From Pratylenchus scribneri (lineage: Eukaryota; Nematoda; Chromadorea; Rhabditida; Pratylenchidae), in assembly GCA_030063045.1 (NCBI GenBank), contig JAQSEB010000031.1, forward strand, positions 1 through 64,000: a stretch of 64,000 bases of DNA. The letters run 5' to 3'. The notes under the pieces were generated by a model that was not told where the DNA came from, did no database searches, and saw nothing but the letters and a program-made list of their open reading frames with translations. Made by a program: the position numbers and the translations under genes. This document shows, piece by piece, positions 12,614 to 24,500 of the stretch; position 1 is the stretch's first letter; each line of letters begins with the position of its first letter.

Positions 12614-13393
12614 TCATTCATTCATTTGTTGTTGCCATTTTCTACCAACGGTAATATTGAATTGTTCCGCTGCTCGCCTCTCCAACAGAATTTTATCCCA
12701 GAGTGAATCCAATGCATGGATTAGCGTTGATTGTTCCTATCGAAATTTGATGGGTCAAATAAAAAAAAATATATCAAAATCTTACTTGGATAAAATGACC
12801 AGAATTGACGAGGAAAAGTGCTTTGTTTTTGGCCTCAATCATTTCAAGCAATTCAATGCTATTTTTGAATGGAACCAACTAATAAATTTGGGTTTAAATA
12901 AACAATTATTGGTAAATAGAAATAACATTGTCATAAATGCCGTGCACTAAATGAACTGGAAATCCAAAAGAAAAGGGCATCGGTCGCTGTCGACTAAGGA
13001 CACAATTCTGAAATAATTTATCAATGTTAGTGATTTCAACAAATTTTAACTTGTTGATAATCATTAAGACTTGCCAAATTTATACCAATTTTGATGGCAG
13101 GATCCATGGTCGGATGTTCTATAAATTTATTGATTTCATAATTAATTTGTGTGGATAAAAAATACCCACAACTTTTCCCTGCTTAAGCTCCTCAGATTTT
13201 GTTGGCAAAATTCGTCGAATGTAATTGTTCTTTTCCATCCCAACACCGGGTGAAACCATCATCAGGCCAATGATGGGTTGAAGCAATGATTGGTCTTGCC
13301 ATATTGCCCGGAAAAATGCCTGGGCACTTGCGGAAACGCAAATTGCAATTGTTGGTTGAGTTGCTGATTGTAGTTCAGATGTAATATCATGCG
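12614..13393 (-). CDS. Alpha/beta hydrolase (ABHD10-like), 5'-truncated
   Basis: The C-terminal part of a serine hydrolase. Minus-strand exons begin at 13393 (acceptor CTA at 13394-13396) and join in phase through SEELKQGKV, EHPTMDPAIKIG, NCVLSRQRPMPF, LVPFKNSIELLEM and EQSTLIHALDSLW to a stop at 12614. PVHLVHGIYDNLVP (acid Asp) and VNSGHFIQE (His) match the final strands of the ABHD10/BEM46-type fold. The nucleophile elbow appears to be VSASAQA rather than GxSxG. About 100 expected N-terminal residues are missing. No plausible upstream exon was found in 13394-14564, which is filled by a MITE. The fragment itself has no stop or frameshift, so it may be a recent truncation, a gene with remote 5' exons, or an assembly break. 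Confidence 0.6.
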
Positions 13394-13607
13394 CTAAAAT
13401 TGGAGAGGGTTAAAGAATTGATTAAATCAATTTATGTAGTAACTAATTTAAATGTAGAGTAGATTAATCGATTAAAAACTATTTGTTAAATGAAAAATCG
13501 ATACTACAATAATATAATTTATATACATTATATTATATAATAGATTTATCGATTAAACTTAAATCGATTGAAATTGAACCTAAAACATAAACTAACATAG
13601 CAGAGAT

Positions 13608-14423
13608 CAGGGGTGGGGTCGAAATTTCGATTTTCGATTTCGATCGTCGAAATTTCGATGTTTTAGTTTCGATTCGATTTCGATTTCGAAAAGTGTTGAG
13701 TTTCGAAAAAATTTCGAAAAAAGGAAAGGGGGGACCCTTTGTTAGTTTCAATCAAAAATTTGGTATATTTTTTGAAACGAATTCCTTTTTTACTTAAAAT
13801 TTCCTTATTTTTGTTCAAAATATTTAATTTTTTAATTTATTTTTCAATTATTAAATCATCAAAATATGTTTTATAAATGTTTTAGGAATAAAAAATGGAA
13901 AGTTCAAGATTTAATAATATTATTTTGATGGAAATGGCCAAACAATAATGTAATATGGAAAGAACCGCACCCAAAATAATCAACGAAAAAGAATCTACCA
14001 ATTAATTTGTCATTTAAAAAAATATAAAACTTTATGAAAAAACCAAAAATTTCTTAAAAAGAAATGCTATAAATTCGGTTGGGTTTTGGGTATTGGTTTC
14101 ATTGGCAACTATTTTAGCCAAAAACAGAAAAAAGAAAATTTGAAAACGCTTATTTTATTTCATAAAAATGCTAAACCCTACAATTTTAATTTTTAAATAT
14201 CACTGAATATTAATTTTTGGATAAAAATTTCGCTTTTTGTATTTTCAGAATTTTTTTTCAATTTTTAAAGGATTTGGAATTTTGAAAAATTTCGATTTTC
14301 GATTTCGATTGTCGAAATTTCGATGTTTTAGTTTCGTTTCGATTTCGATTTCGATTTGGAAGTGAATTTCGATTTCGAAGCAAATTTCGATTTCGATTTT
14401 TTTGAGTTTCGACCCCAGCCCTG
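13608..14423. mobile_element. hAT-type non-autonomous element (816 bp)
   Basis: The ends are inverted: CAGGGGTGGGGTCGAAA at 13608 and TTTCGACCCCAGCCCTG ending at 14423. They are flanked by near-identical 8-bp direct repeats, GCAGAGAT (13600-13607) and CCAGAGAT (14424-14431). Termini beginning CAGGG with 8-bp target duplications are characteristic of the hAT superfamily. Subterminal regions on both sides are runs of TTTCGA and GATTTC repeats (13620-13720 and 14285-14410). The interior is AT-rich with no transposase frame, so it is a MITE or deletion derivative. Confidence 0.85.
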
Positions 14424-14564
14424 CCAGAGATGGCACATCTGCTGGAAATATTGTCTAATAAAGAATACACTCATTGATATTTATTTCATTCATGATTATG
14501 ACTATTGCAGATTAATTAAAAGTTCCAATCAAATAATTGATTTCATTTCAATAATCAATAAACA

Positions 14565-15251
14565 ATGAACAACGCCACCAATTTGAAAGTCCATAAGAAG
14601 GAGATTATGCTGATGAAAACAAGCGAGTAAGTCATACATGGGCTCTGGGAAAATCCAATCTATTTTAAAGGCTGGTGGGAATCACAATGTGCGCTGGCGA
14701 AAATGGCCAAGTGAAGATACGCCGAATTGCTCCGAATTCAGTTGCAGCAAAAGCAAGTCACGCAATCAAGGAGGGCGACATCATTGAGAAGATTAACGGG
14801 GAATCAATGTTGTATAAAGGACATCGTGAAGTGGCCGCAATTCTCAATCAAGTTCCGCTTGGAGCAAGGTTTAAAATGCAAATCATCTCAATCATAATTT
14901 TATGTTTTATAAATTTCTAGCTTCCAACTTCGACTCATTTCAATGTCTGCCCCTTCTAATGCCATTGATGTGCTCAACAACAAAACGATGAATTGCAGCA
15001 AAAATGACGGCGATGTTCCACAATCTGTTCCGGCATTTTGTCAATGCAACAAATTGATGCCCCAAGTCAACAAAATCCTCGCCGACTATTATGGCTTCGA
15101 TCGGGATGAAACACTCACAAAATTCACAGTTGGTCTCCTCTATTCAAGTGCAACATTGGCCGAATTCAAAGCGAAAATCGGGGCGGAAATGGCCATTCTG
15201 GATATGCCCGATCAAATAATCAAACAAATCTGGGAGCGCGGAAATGAATGA
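14565..15251 (+). CDS. GIPC-like PDZ protein lacking the N-terminal GH1 region
   Basis: GIPC proteins are PDZ adaptors that link membrane receptors to myosin VI during endocytosis. Exons 14565-14626, 14671-14868 and 14921-15251 join in phase (196 codons). Residues from about 10 to 105 form the PDZ domain (KKEIMLMKTSELVGITM, IKEGDIIEKINGESM, YKGHREVAAILNQVP). The C-terminal half resembles the GIPC GH2 region (LMPQVNKILADYYGF, MPDQIIKQIWERG). Typical GIPCs are about 330 residues, with a GH1 helical domain before the PDZ; here the frame opens at the first PDZ strand. The MITE ends only 141 bp upstream. An acceptor-like TTGCAG near 14511 is compatible with trans-splicing or an upstream exon. Confidence 0.75.
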
Positions 15252-16200
15252 ATGAATGAACAAGGATGGATGGAATGAAACGAAAATAGAATGAACATAA
15301 CATTATGATCTCCAATGATTTGTCAATATATGTATTTTTGTTAGTGAATATTAAAATAAATAAATAAAATAAAAATAATTATTCTGACCCCAATCATCGA
15401 CCATCCATGGCCTGTCAATTCCCTGTCCATAGCCCGAATATTTGATCCTTAAATGATGGAATTGAGGTGTCACGTGTCACCCTTTAGAGTGGGACACGAA
15501 CATTTGGAATTGAAGACATTTTCCGGGTTTTGATTTTGTCCATTCCTGAATTAGTTGAGCATCCGCTTTTGCGGACCCAAGGCCATGGCAAAAAAGCAAA
15601 CGTAAAGGAGAAGAATGAAAATTGGAAGGTAGAAGGGGGAAACGCATTCGGCGAAATGGATCGAGAAAAATTGGAAAATGAGGGAAGGATGGATTGGGGG
15701 AGGGAATAACCCCTTTTTGGTGAAATCGGTGAACCGGCTGAGATTGGATCAAAATTTAAAATGCGAATGGGGAATAGGAGTGAGCCGGCTTTCCAATTTG
15801 AATTCAACGACGGCGGACGAAAATGTTCATCCACGGTGTCGTTAAGTTTGAAGGAAATTCGGGGAATGTAAATTTTATTCCATTTTACAATCATCAAAAT
15901 GTTTATCAAATACCACAAAATTGCAAATTTTTTTAATAAAAAAAGGAGATGGAAATAGAAATGACCAAAAAATAAGACAGACAAAGGAGATTATATAAAA
16001 CGGAAAAGCGTCTAATAATAATTGATGGGACCATGCGGACGGATCTGATTGATTCTCTATGCATTTTGGCTATTTTTGGGGGAGCTGGGATTACATTAAG
16101 AAAGAGACAAGAGGCTAATAAACGGCAAAAAATACAAAAAAAGTATATTGATTAATTATTTCCTTTTTATTATTTGTTTCCATCCTTCCTTTGCCTCCAT
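15252..16200. other. Convergent intergenic region
   Basis: About 950 bp between the GIPC-like stop (+) and the twinfilin stop (-). It contains AATAAA-type signals near 15350-15370 (+) and AT-rich DNA. A purine-rich block at 15600-15720 yields shadow frames. No gene or repeat was recognised. Confidence 0.5.
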
Positions 16201-18066
16201 TCATTGAACTACTTTGGTGATTCGTCTGGGTCCGCTGCCTGGGCGTGGAGGCCGTTCGAATTGAGTGATTGAAGCAGCGGTGGCGGCCGCAATTGAATGG
16301 GATTGGGGCTCCGGAGTCACATAAGCAATCCTAAAATTGGCTAATAAATTTTTCCCAATGCCCAAAAACTTACAATAATTGGCTGTCAATTTTTTCTCGG
16401 CTGTCCAGTTCGATCTATTTTTGGTAGAATAAAAATAAAACAAAAAAATTCAAACCTTTTTATCAATTTTGACGCCCAATTCGCTTTGAAGAACACCCAA
16501 AAATGGACCTTTGCAAGAAGAGAAGAGCATCATTTCTTTGATTGTGCACGATTGGGAGGGCGGAATTGAATAGATGAAAACTGCAAAATAAAAAATTATT
16601 TAGTAAATTGAAATTATCATATTTTTGATGAACCTATTAAATTTTATAAATTTTTCATTCTTACAATTCGCCTCTCCTTCTGACAATTTCGGGTTTCGGA
16701 AACGGAAAAGCGAATATCGAGGCTTTTTGGGCGGAATCATTTGCTGAAGTTGGGCCAAATCCTCGAATTGATCTTTTTGTGCTTCCAACTTAATTGCCTC
16801 ATTCAAACCTGAAAAACATTCAATTATTTTGAATTCAAATTAAAAAATTTCCCTTACAATCGACTGAAAATTGAACAAAATCAATTTGGCCGTTCCCGAA
16901 TGCCCGGATGCGTTCCTCTGCGTCCTGATCGATTGGAAATTGGACGCCTCGCATTGTTTGGGATGCGTGCATTGAGAATGGGATGTTCGCCCGTTCTTTG
17001 GCCACAGAACTCAACTAAAAATGAATAATGGATTATTTTTTGATAGAATGAATGGGGGATTTAGATTGAGAATTATTTTTTTGTGGAATTTAATTTGTAA
17101 ATTTAACCAAATGATCAATAAAATATTTCTAGGTCCTCCCTTATTTAAATCATTCATTACCAACCTCACGTTCCACAAAGGTCAACGGTTGCTGTTCATC
17201 CGGGTCCTGGAAAATATTATTTTAATTTTAATATAATGTTTGATTACCTCGATTGGCACACTATCGGTCTCCTTATTGAGATAATGTTTTTCGAAATGAT
17301 CCAATTGAAGGTCATTTCGATTGGCAATTTGGAATTCATGCCGAATAAAAGATTGGCCAAATTCAGACTGAAAATAAAATGGAATGATTTTTTTTTCTCA
17401 AAACAAACTTTGAATGTTGCTTTGGTAGCTGCCAGCAACATTTTATCCCGAACTGAGGCTTTGTCATCGGCAAAACTAAATAAAACAAAATAATTTTATG
17501 AATAAAATTTGGAGTCAATTTAAGGAAGAGAAAATGAAAATAAAGAAAGAAGAATGCTATGGTCTCTTTTTCTTCCATTTTAAAGTCAATGACCGTTTCT
17601 TCTTCTTCTTCTTCTTTTCATTCTATTCTATTTGATTCTCATTCCATTTTGCATAAAATTATTAAACTCAAACCTAATCAGAATCCAATCATGGCCAGAA
17701 TCGAGTCGGAAGAGCAGAAAGCATGGCTCATAGGCATCAATGCATTCGGGCAAACTATAAATTTCCCAATTCATCCATCTTTCATTCCAATTCATTCAGC
17801 TAACCTTTTTTTCCAATCCTTCCGCCAATCTTTGGATGGTCCAATTTTGTGGTTAATACAAAGTCGTTCTGTGAAGTGTGATTTTTTATTAATCAAATTA
17901 AAATATAATTTATGAAACCATCGTTGATTACGATTTTGCCGAAACGAATTTTGCACTGTTTGCATTGTTCAAAGAATTCCAATAGTTGAATGTTTGCTGA
18001 AAAATTTTAATAATCATTTTAATAAAATAAAATTTGATTACCTCTGATTCCAGTTTGGCATGTCAT
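16201..18066 (-). CDS. twf-2: Twinfilin (two ADF-homology domains)
   Basis: Twinfilin sequesters actin monomers and caps filament barbed ends in the cytoplasm. The start at 18066 (MTCQTGIRANIQLLEFF) matches the MSxQTGIxA start of animal twinfilins. Nine or so short exons join in phase. The first ADF-H domain includes KIVINDERLCINHKIG, LPECIDAYEPCFLLFRLD and SVRDKMLLAATKATFK. The second includes MRGVQFPIDQDAEERI, IDFVQFSVD, PPKKPRYSLFRF, FIYSIPPSQSCTIKEMM and LFSSCKGPFLGVL, followed by GVKIDKKIELDS. The short basic tail (RPPRPGSGPRRITKVVQ) corresponds to the capping-protein/PIP2-binding tail of the family. Length and order agree with a complete gene. Confidence 0.92.
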
Positions 18067-18618
18067 TTTTTCCAGTATTTTACAGCAAAGTTAGCAATGC
18101 GTTGTTTTCTTCCAAGTTTTGGGATGTTTTTGGCAGACAACTTAATAATATTTATTTGCTGTTAATCTTTGAATTAGGCTATTCTTTTTTTAATCTTCTA
18201 ATAAGTAAATTAGATATTCTCGAATTTCGACCACAGATTGTTTATGTGAGGTGGTTTTAGAAAAGAATGTTGGAAATGGGGGTAAATCTCAAACCCAAAT
18301 AATTGATTAGTAGGGAAGAAGCAACCATAAAATAACAAAAGGCACAATGATGACGACGATGGGGGAAGAGGGGAGTGGGCTAAAAAGAAAGCAAGGCCAA
18401 GTTATTTAAGTAGGAGAGGAGGCCATGGGCCACCCTTAATACCATTTAAACATAAAAAAAATGAATTGTGGATTATATTTAATATTATTTATCTGCACAA
18501 AACAAAATAACATGAATCAATTTAACAATCCAAAAAGGTGGGAAACAATTTAATTTGGAAAATAAAGAAGCTAATTTAAATACTCAACAATTTCCATATT
18601 CTTTTCTTATCATCCTCA
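18067..18618. other. Intergenic region upstream of twinfilin
   Basis: AT-rich spacer between the twinfilin start and the stop of the next minus-strand gene. Apart from possible promoter or 3'-UTR sequence, nothing was recognised. The two same-strand genes are 550 bp apart, long for a nematode operon. Confidence 0.45.
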
Positions 18619-20088
18619 TCAATCATCGTCCCAAAATGATCCATCATCGTAGTCTGTCTCGGCGGTCTAAATATGATAAATAAAAATGTATTTTGGAAAT
18701 AACAAATAACCTTGTTCATGATATCTGCCGGTGCCGGATTCGGGACGAACTTAGTTGCAATCTTTGGTGCTGGAGGAGCGGTGAACTTGTTCGGAGTAGA
18801 AGTGGCAGAAGACTTCTTCAGAATGGACTTCACCGGCGACTTGGCTGGAGTAACGACGGCAACCTTTTTCGCTGTAGCAAAGAGACAGGAGACTCCATTG
18901 AAGAAGTAGAAACGGCTGGTGCATTCTTCGGTGTAGAAACGGCCGGAGTAGAAACGATGGCAGCCTTCTTTGGAGTAGAAACGGCCGGAGTAGAAACGAT
19001 GGCAGCCTTCTTTGGAGTAGAAACGGCCGGTGCATTCTTTGGGATGTCGTCAGCGTCGAAAGTCTAAATATAAAATTAATGTCCTGGAGTTTGAAAGTAA
19101 TATAACCTTGTCCTTGTCCAGACGCAGCCGCTTATTAACTTCTTTCTGGCTTTGATGTTCAACTTCGGCCTCTTTCTGATGTTGACGTTTAGTTTTGGTC
19201 TCTTTCTGCCGTTGTTGCATGGCTTGAGCCTCCTTCTGGCGTTGATGTTCAGCTTCAGCTTCTTCCTGGCGCATTCGTTCAACTTCGGCCTCTTTCTGGC
19301 GTTGACGGTGAGCTTTGACCTCCTTCTGGTGCTGACGCATAGCTTGGACTTCTTTCTGGCGTTGTTGTTCAGCTTCAGCTTCTTCCTGACGCTGACGTTC
19401 AGCTTCGGTCTCTTCTTGGCGCACTCGTTCAGCCTCGGCTTTTTCCTGGCGTTGGCGCTCAGCTTCAGCTTCCACACGAAGGAGTTGCTCCTCATGATCA
19501 ACCAGAATATTCAAGTTAATCACTTTGCTCTTCAGCATTGAAATGTTCTCTTGAATGGCAAAATAGCGCTAAAAATATTTGATTATTAAGTTTAAAATTG
19601 GACTAACATTCTCTATGTCATCTGAATAATCCGTGATGGCCTTGAGTTCTTGTTTGAATGCATCAATGCGTTGTGCCACTAAATTCTTGTCGAAGCTATT
19701 GGTGAGCACTAAAATTAAGATCAAATTTCTCCACAATAAAAACTTGTATTTACCTTTGGAAGTCAAGTTGGCCACAGAACTTTTTGCCAGTTGCTTTGCT
19801 TCCTCAAGCAATTTGGTTGTGCATTCTTCATGTTCCTTCTGCTTCTCAAACAATGTCGCGAATTCTGCATTCACTTTAATTTGTAAAGACATTATTAGAA
19901 ATAAGATTAATAATAAATACTTTGCTCAAGCATTTCCTCTCCAATTTTCAAATTTTCTTCTCCAGCATCAAGAATTGCTTTGATAATCTTCGAACTAAAT
20001 TATTATGAATTTTCATTATGTAATTTAATTGCTTATACCAAAATTGGTTGCTCAATTTATTGAATTCGGCTACCTCGGGACTCATCAT
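18619..20088 (-). CDS. Repeat-rich coiled-coil protein of unknown function
   Basis: No family was recognised. The frame starts at 20088 (MMSPEVAEFNKLSNQF) and is assembled in phase. A helical N-terminus (ILDAGEENLKIGEEMLEQ, KEHEECTTKLLEEAKQLAK, RIDAFKQELKAITDYSDD) leads into eleven 10-residue repeats of the type AEAERQRQEE (19140-19469). A Pro/Lys/Ser-rich region with two copies of AVSTPKKAAIVSTP follows, then KSPVKSILKKSSATSTPNKF, and the acidic tail DYDDGSFWDDD. The Pro-rich exon seems to shift frame near 18860, but a 50-nt intron ending GAAAAAG/GTT restores phase. The highly charged repeat is predicted to be one long helix. It may be structural or cytoskeletal. Conservation outside the species group is doubtful. 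Confidence 0.6.
19140..19469 (-). repeat. 30-bp coding minisatellite, 11 units
   Basis: Eleven consecutive 10-codon units encode variants of AEAERQRQEE in the coiled-coil gene. Nucleotide similarity between units is high (recurring GCTTCAGCTTCTTCCTGGCG on the plus strand), which implies copy-number change by slippage or unequal exchange. Units 5-6 and 9-10 share VQAMRQHQKE/AQAMQQRQKE-like variants, suggesting a block duplication. Confidence 0.85.
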
Positions 20089-20555
20089 TTTTATTATATG
20101 AGTAATTTTGACTAAAAAATTTCGAAATTGATTAAATAATAAGTAAATAATATTTAATTAAATAGGAAAATGTAATGTATTTAATTCTTTGTTAAATTTT
20201 GTTTTTAAAAAACAACGGAGATCATTTCCTTGATGAATGGGAGCGGTGGTTTTCATAACGGGGTAACCGCCGACAATTAATAACTATGAATACGAAGAAG
20301 TACGAATTGAAATTACGAACAAACGATCATCAATCAAATCAAAATCGATCAATAAATTTTCGATAGACTAGACGAGACAATTTATCTTCAAATTAAATAA
20401 AATGACAATTTTGGCGCTAAATTATCATTCAAAATGGCTATTTGCGGCCTCATTGTTTAATTTTCCCTCTTTATTGCAACTTTTTTGACACTAAAAATGG
20501 AATAATTTTCACTTTTAGTACAGGTTTGAAAGAGTTAAAATATCAATTTTACAAA
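20089..20555. promoter_or_regulatory. Divergent promoter region, coiled-coil gene / mdf-2
   Basis: 467 bp separate the two divergent start codons. The DNA is AT-rich with several ATCGAT-like motifs (20330-20370). TTTAGTACAG ending near 20523 is acceptor-like and precedes the mdf-2 ATG by 32 nt, consistent with a trans-splice site. Core promoter elements could not be assigned. Confidence 0.4.
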
Positions 20556-21428
20556 ATGACTGAATTGGCAACTAAAAATGCGATAACGCTAAAGGGAAGC
20601 GCAAAAATGATTAAGGAATTTTTGTATAAAAATTGATTTTTTATTTTAATACAAAAACTTTTTTATAGCAACTATGGCATCCATAGCATTCTCTATCAGC
20701 GAGGAATCTATGCTCCCGATAATTTCACAAGGTTATTCGTTATTTTTAAATTGATTATAATTTTTAACAAATTTTCAAGAGAAAAAAAATACGGGATGAC
20801 ATTGCTTATCAACCAGGTCTTGTAAAACTTGAGGTCTTTTAAAATTTAGTCTTTTAAGGATCCAAAAGTTCAAAAATTCTTACAACCACTGTTGGAACAT
20901 GTTAAAGAATTGCTGGCAGCGAAGAAATTGAAGAAATTAGTTCTTGTTCTTAAGGATATTGCAACCAAGGAAGCTTTGGAAAGATGGCAATTTGACATTG
21001 AAACGACAGAAAACATTGAGTGAGCTCAATTAAAATGAAATAATTCTCATTTTTAAAAAGTGAAAATGGCTCTATTTGCAAAGAAGAAAAACGAATTAAG
21101 CAGGAAATTTCGGATGTACTCAGGTTTGAATGCGCAATTATTTTAAACACAATTTAATGTGAATTTTAGACAAATAACTGCTTCAGTTGCTTTCCTCCCA
21201 TTTCTCGAGTCTCAGTGTTCATTCGATGTGCTCATCTACACATTTAAAGACACCGAAATGCCTGAGGTTTTTATGACAAATCCTCAAAATAAACCAAAAA
21301 TTTCTTTTAAGGGATGGGCCGACTCGACCGAATGTCAAATAAAGGATGCCGAACAAGTTCAATTGCGCTCTTTTTCAACAGCGGTTCACAATGTTCTGAC
21401 AAAAGTGCAATACAAGACCGATCTTTGA
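20556..21428 (+). CDS. mdf-2: Spindle checkpoint protein MAD2 (HORMA domain)
   Basis: MAD2 binds MAD1 at unattached kinetochores and sequesters CDC20 to block the anaphase-promoting complex. Six exons (20556-20623, 20669-20731, 20780-20816, 20859-21019, 21061-21123, 21170-21428) give exactly 217 codons including stop, close to the usual 205. Landmark segments are NAITLKGSAKMIKEF, GIHSILYQRGIYAPDNFTR, KKYGMTLLINQ, ALERWQFDIETTENI, RQITASVAFLPFLESQCSF, DVLIYTFKD and QVQLRSFSTAVHNV (the C-terminal safety-belt region). Three of its acceptors end AAG rather than CAG. It converges with gon-4, with only 124 bp between the stop codons. Confidence 0.96.
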
Positions 21429-21552
21429 TGATATGAATGAAATTAATTGATTTGGAATTATTTATTCACTTTTTAATATTTTTTGAATAAATTGGATTTA
21501 AAAATATTTATATAAAATGAAAAAAAGATGATTTGGGTATTTAAATGGGTTT

Positions 21553-24500
21553 TCATTTCTTTGCAATTTTCTGGTTGATTATTTGACCCTTTTTGAGACT
21601 TTTGGCCATTGATATCAATGATTTGAGCCTATTTTCCGCTTCACTTCGTCCTATCGATTCTGCCAATGATGATTCCATGAATGCATCGATGCATTTTAGT
21701 CTAAATTGTGATATTTAAAATAATTTTTGGGGCAATTAAAAATGCAAACCTGTCCCCTCCGTTGCTGTTATATCCAATAAGTAAGGCGGCATCCATTTGT
21801 CTAGTCCATTTTTGTCCATCACTATTATTCGATGATGTCGAGTGAATGCCTTCACACGAGGTTGATATCATCTCCTTATCATTTCTTTGATTACTTATTT
21901 CTTCCAATTCAATTGTTTGTCCATCCTTTGCATATTCTGAAAATAATTGAAAATGAGTTTATGTCATTTTGTTGAGACCCACCAATGGAAATGTTCCTCA
22001 ATTTTCCGTTCAATTCCATCGTTATTCGACCATGCCGCACTCTTAGCCGACTTCGTTCAGTTGGATCATGTCTATAAGGAATTTTGATCTGCTCAAATTG
22101 GCAGGCTTCATCCATTGCTTTTGAATCCGTTTGCAATTTGTCCAAATCCAAACATTCATATTGCCAATTTTCCACCCTAAATTTGCTATTATTTTATAAT
22201 TTAAGTAAATTTTATCCCACTTGTCTGTGCATCTGGCGTCCATCCATTCCCGACGAAGTATTCTCCAAAGTGGTTCATCGCGGATGGCAAAATGTCGTTG
22301 AAGTGACTCGAAAAGTCGATCCTCGGAATTGAGCGAATCTTTTGCTTCTTTCAGAAATTTCAAAGTGTTTTTCATGTGTGCGGCACTTCGGCTACCGCCC
22401 AAATAAGTCTGTAATTTTATTATAAATTTTTTAATAAATTGTTCAAAAATAATCCCTTGCCTGAATCAAATAAACCATTTGTAGTGCTTTTTTGCTGGCC
22501 AATCGGTCCGGATGAGTCCGAAGTGTCGGTGGAAGTTCATTGCTGGGTGCAATGGCCGCAAATAAGAAAAACATTTGTGGATGGGATTGGCCGAGTCTTT
22601 CCCATAAAAGAGTGAATTTTTCGGCAGTTGTGAGACGAGGATTAATCAAAATTGTTTGGATGGTTCGGAATTTGTCCTATAAATCAATCATAAATGTTAA
22701 ATGATGAATAAATAAAAATATTTTTGTTGTACTTGGTGCATAAACATTCTTTGCTTAAAATCCAAATAGACCGCTTCGACCAATGATCGCATTGTGGCAT
22801 CACGTGAGTCCTCTTTTTGTAATGCGGCCATTCCCCTTTCGGCACGCAATTTTCGACGAGATTTCTTTTGGAACTATAAAAATAACATTTAATTAAATTT
22901 AAATCAATCTTCTCTCACCGATTGATGCGGTTGCGCTTCATTGTCCGCATTTTCCATGGAAGTAGTCGCTAATTGATTTTCCATTATATTTGTGGTTATT
23001 GCCGGGAATTGATCATTGCTGGTCTCATCTTGGCCGGATGTGACTGTACCACTGCCAAAATTAGCGACTACCTCTTCCATTCTCGTCGATGAATTCTTTC
23101 TTCTTTTTCGCAATTTCTTCTCATTTACATTTGAATTTCTTGCATTTTCAGCTGTTCTCTTTGAATTTATTGAATCCTCTTCCTCTGGGTCCAATGTCAT
23201 TTTGCTGGCCTCTTCTTTGCCATTTTTCCTATTCACATCCGTCGTTATTTGTTCCAAAACAAAATCCAAATCCAATTGCACTTCGCCATCCTCTTCATTC
23301 GCCTGCTGTTGGGCCACCGCCGACACTTCCACTTGAGCGCGTCGAAAACATTCGGCCATTGTCTAAAAATTATTTAAATTAAAAAATAACCAATTATATT
23401 TGCAAACTTTTAGCCAAAATGGCTGTAATTCTGATGGCCAACTCAGCGGGATGTCATCTCGTGCCGTTTCGCCAAGATCCGGTTTATATTTTACATCGAA
23501 TATTCCCCGTTCCGCTTGCCCAATGATTCGTTGAAGAAGAGTTGGCGACGGTGAACAACGAATATTTCTCTATAAATTTTATTGAATATTATTCCAATTA
23601 ATTTCAAATTTACCAAATGGCATTTCATTTGGTTGAGTGTTCGGCCGGGCAAAAAATATTCACTAATTAATGGATATTTGCCCCGGTGTGGTTTTGTTGA
23701 CCGGCCTTTTTGATTGTGATGAGGAATATGACGAAGCTGGTAGAGGGCCAAGGCCAACAGTAACTAAAAAATGTTTAGTTTCGAATGAAAATGGTGGAAT
23801 GGATGGAATTTACCTGTTCAGATGGAAGAAAAGGCAAATTTGGCGATGAAAAGACGAATGAATGACGCGGAAGTAATTCGGGATATCGACAAGCTTGACT
23901 CCTTGCCAAAACCCACATTGTCTCTTTGCTTGGAAGTGTTTCTAAAATAAAATTAGAAAATGGACAATCTATTACGTAAATACCAACCATTATGCATTTT
24001 TAATGGCAAATCCACTTGTTGGCAAGCCTCAATATCATGAGCGCTGTAGACGGCCGGCAACAAATTGGAAATATGGAAAAGTGAATTTGTTTGATGAATT
24101 CGTGTTTCGGATGCATCACTCAAATCAGTCTAAAATAATTGGATGATTTTTTAATATATTTAATTAAATTGATTTTTACCAGCATTTGAACTGCCATATT
24201 CCTTGTCTCAATCAATTCTGGATAAGGGCTACTGCCAACAATGCATTGGCAAAGAAGTTGGACATGCTGAAATTATTTTAAAATGTATTTTAATTATAAT
24301 ATTTTGACCTTTTCCAATTGAATTTTCAATGCCATCATTTCCTCATTTGTAAATTTAATTTGATCATTTGGAGCCAATAATGTGTAGGAACCATCAGACG
24401 AGATAAAATTTTGTTGATTGTTTTCTGCTGGTCGGTCATTTTTGCAATTTGTTGAGGAAGGCAGTGAATGTTGCAATCCAAGGCATTTGCCCACAATTTC

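Noticed and set aside
15477..15984. Minus-strand ORFs of 91 and 166 codons
   Set aside because: They come from purine-rich intergenic DNA between convergent genes; no splice partners or family features.
18850..18910. Frameshift in the Pro-rich exon of the coiled-coil gene
   Set aside because: A 50-nt intron from GCC/GTTTCT to GAAAAAG/GTT restores the frame and leads to a plausible acidic C-terminus.
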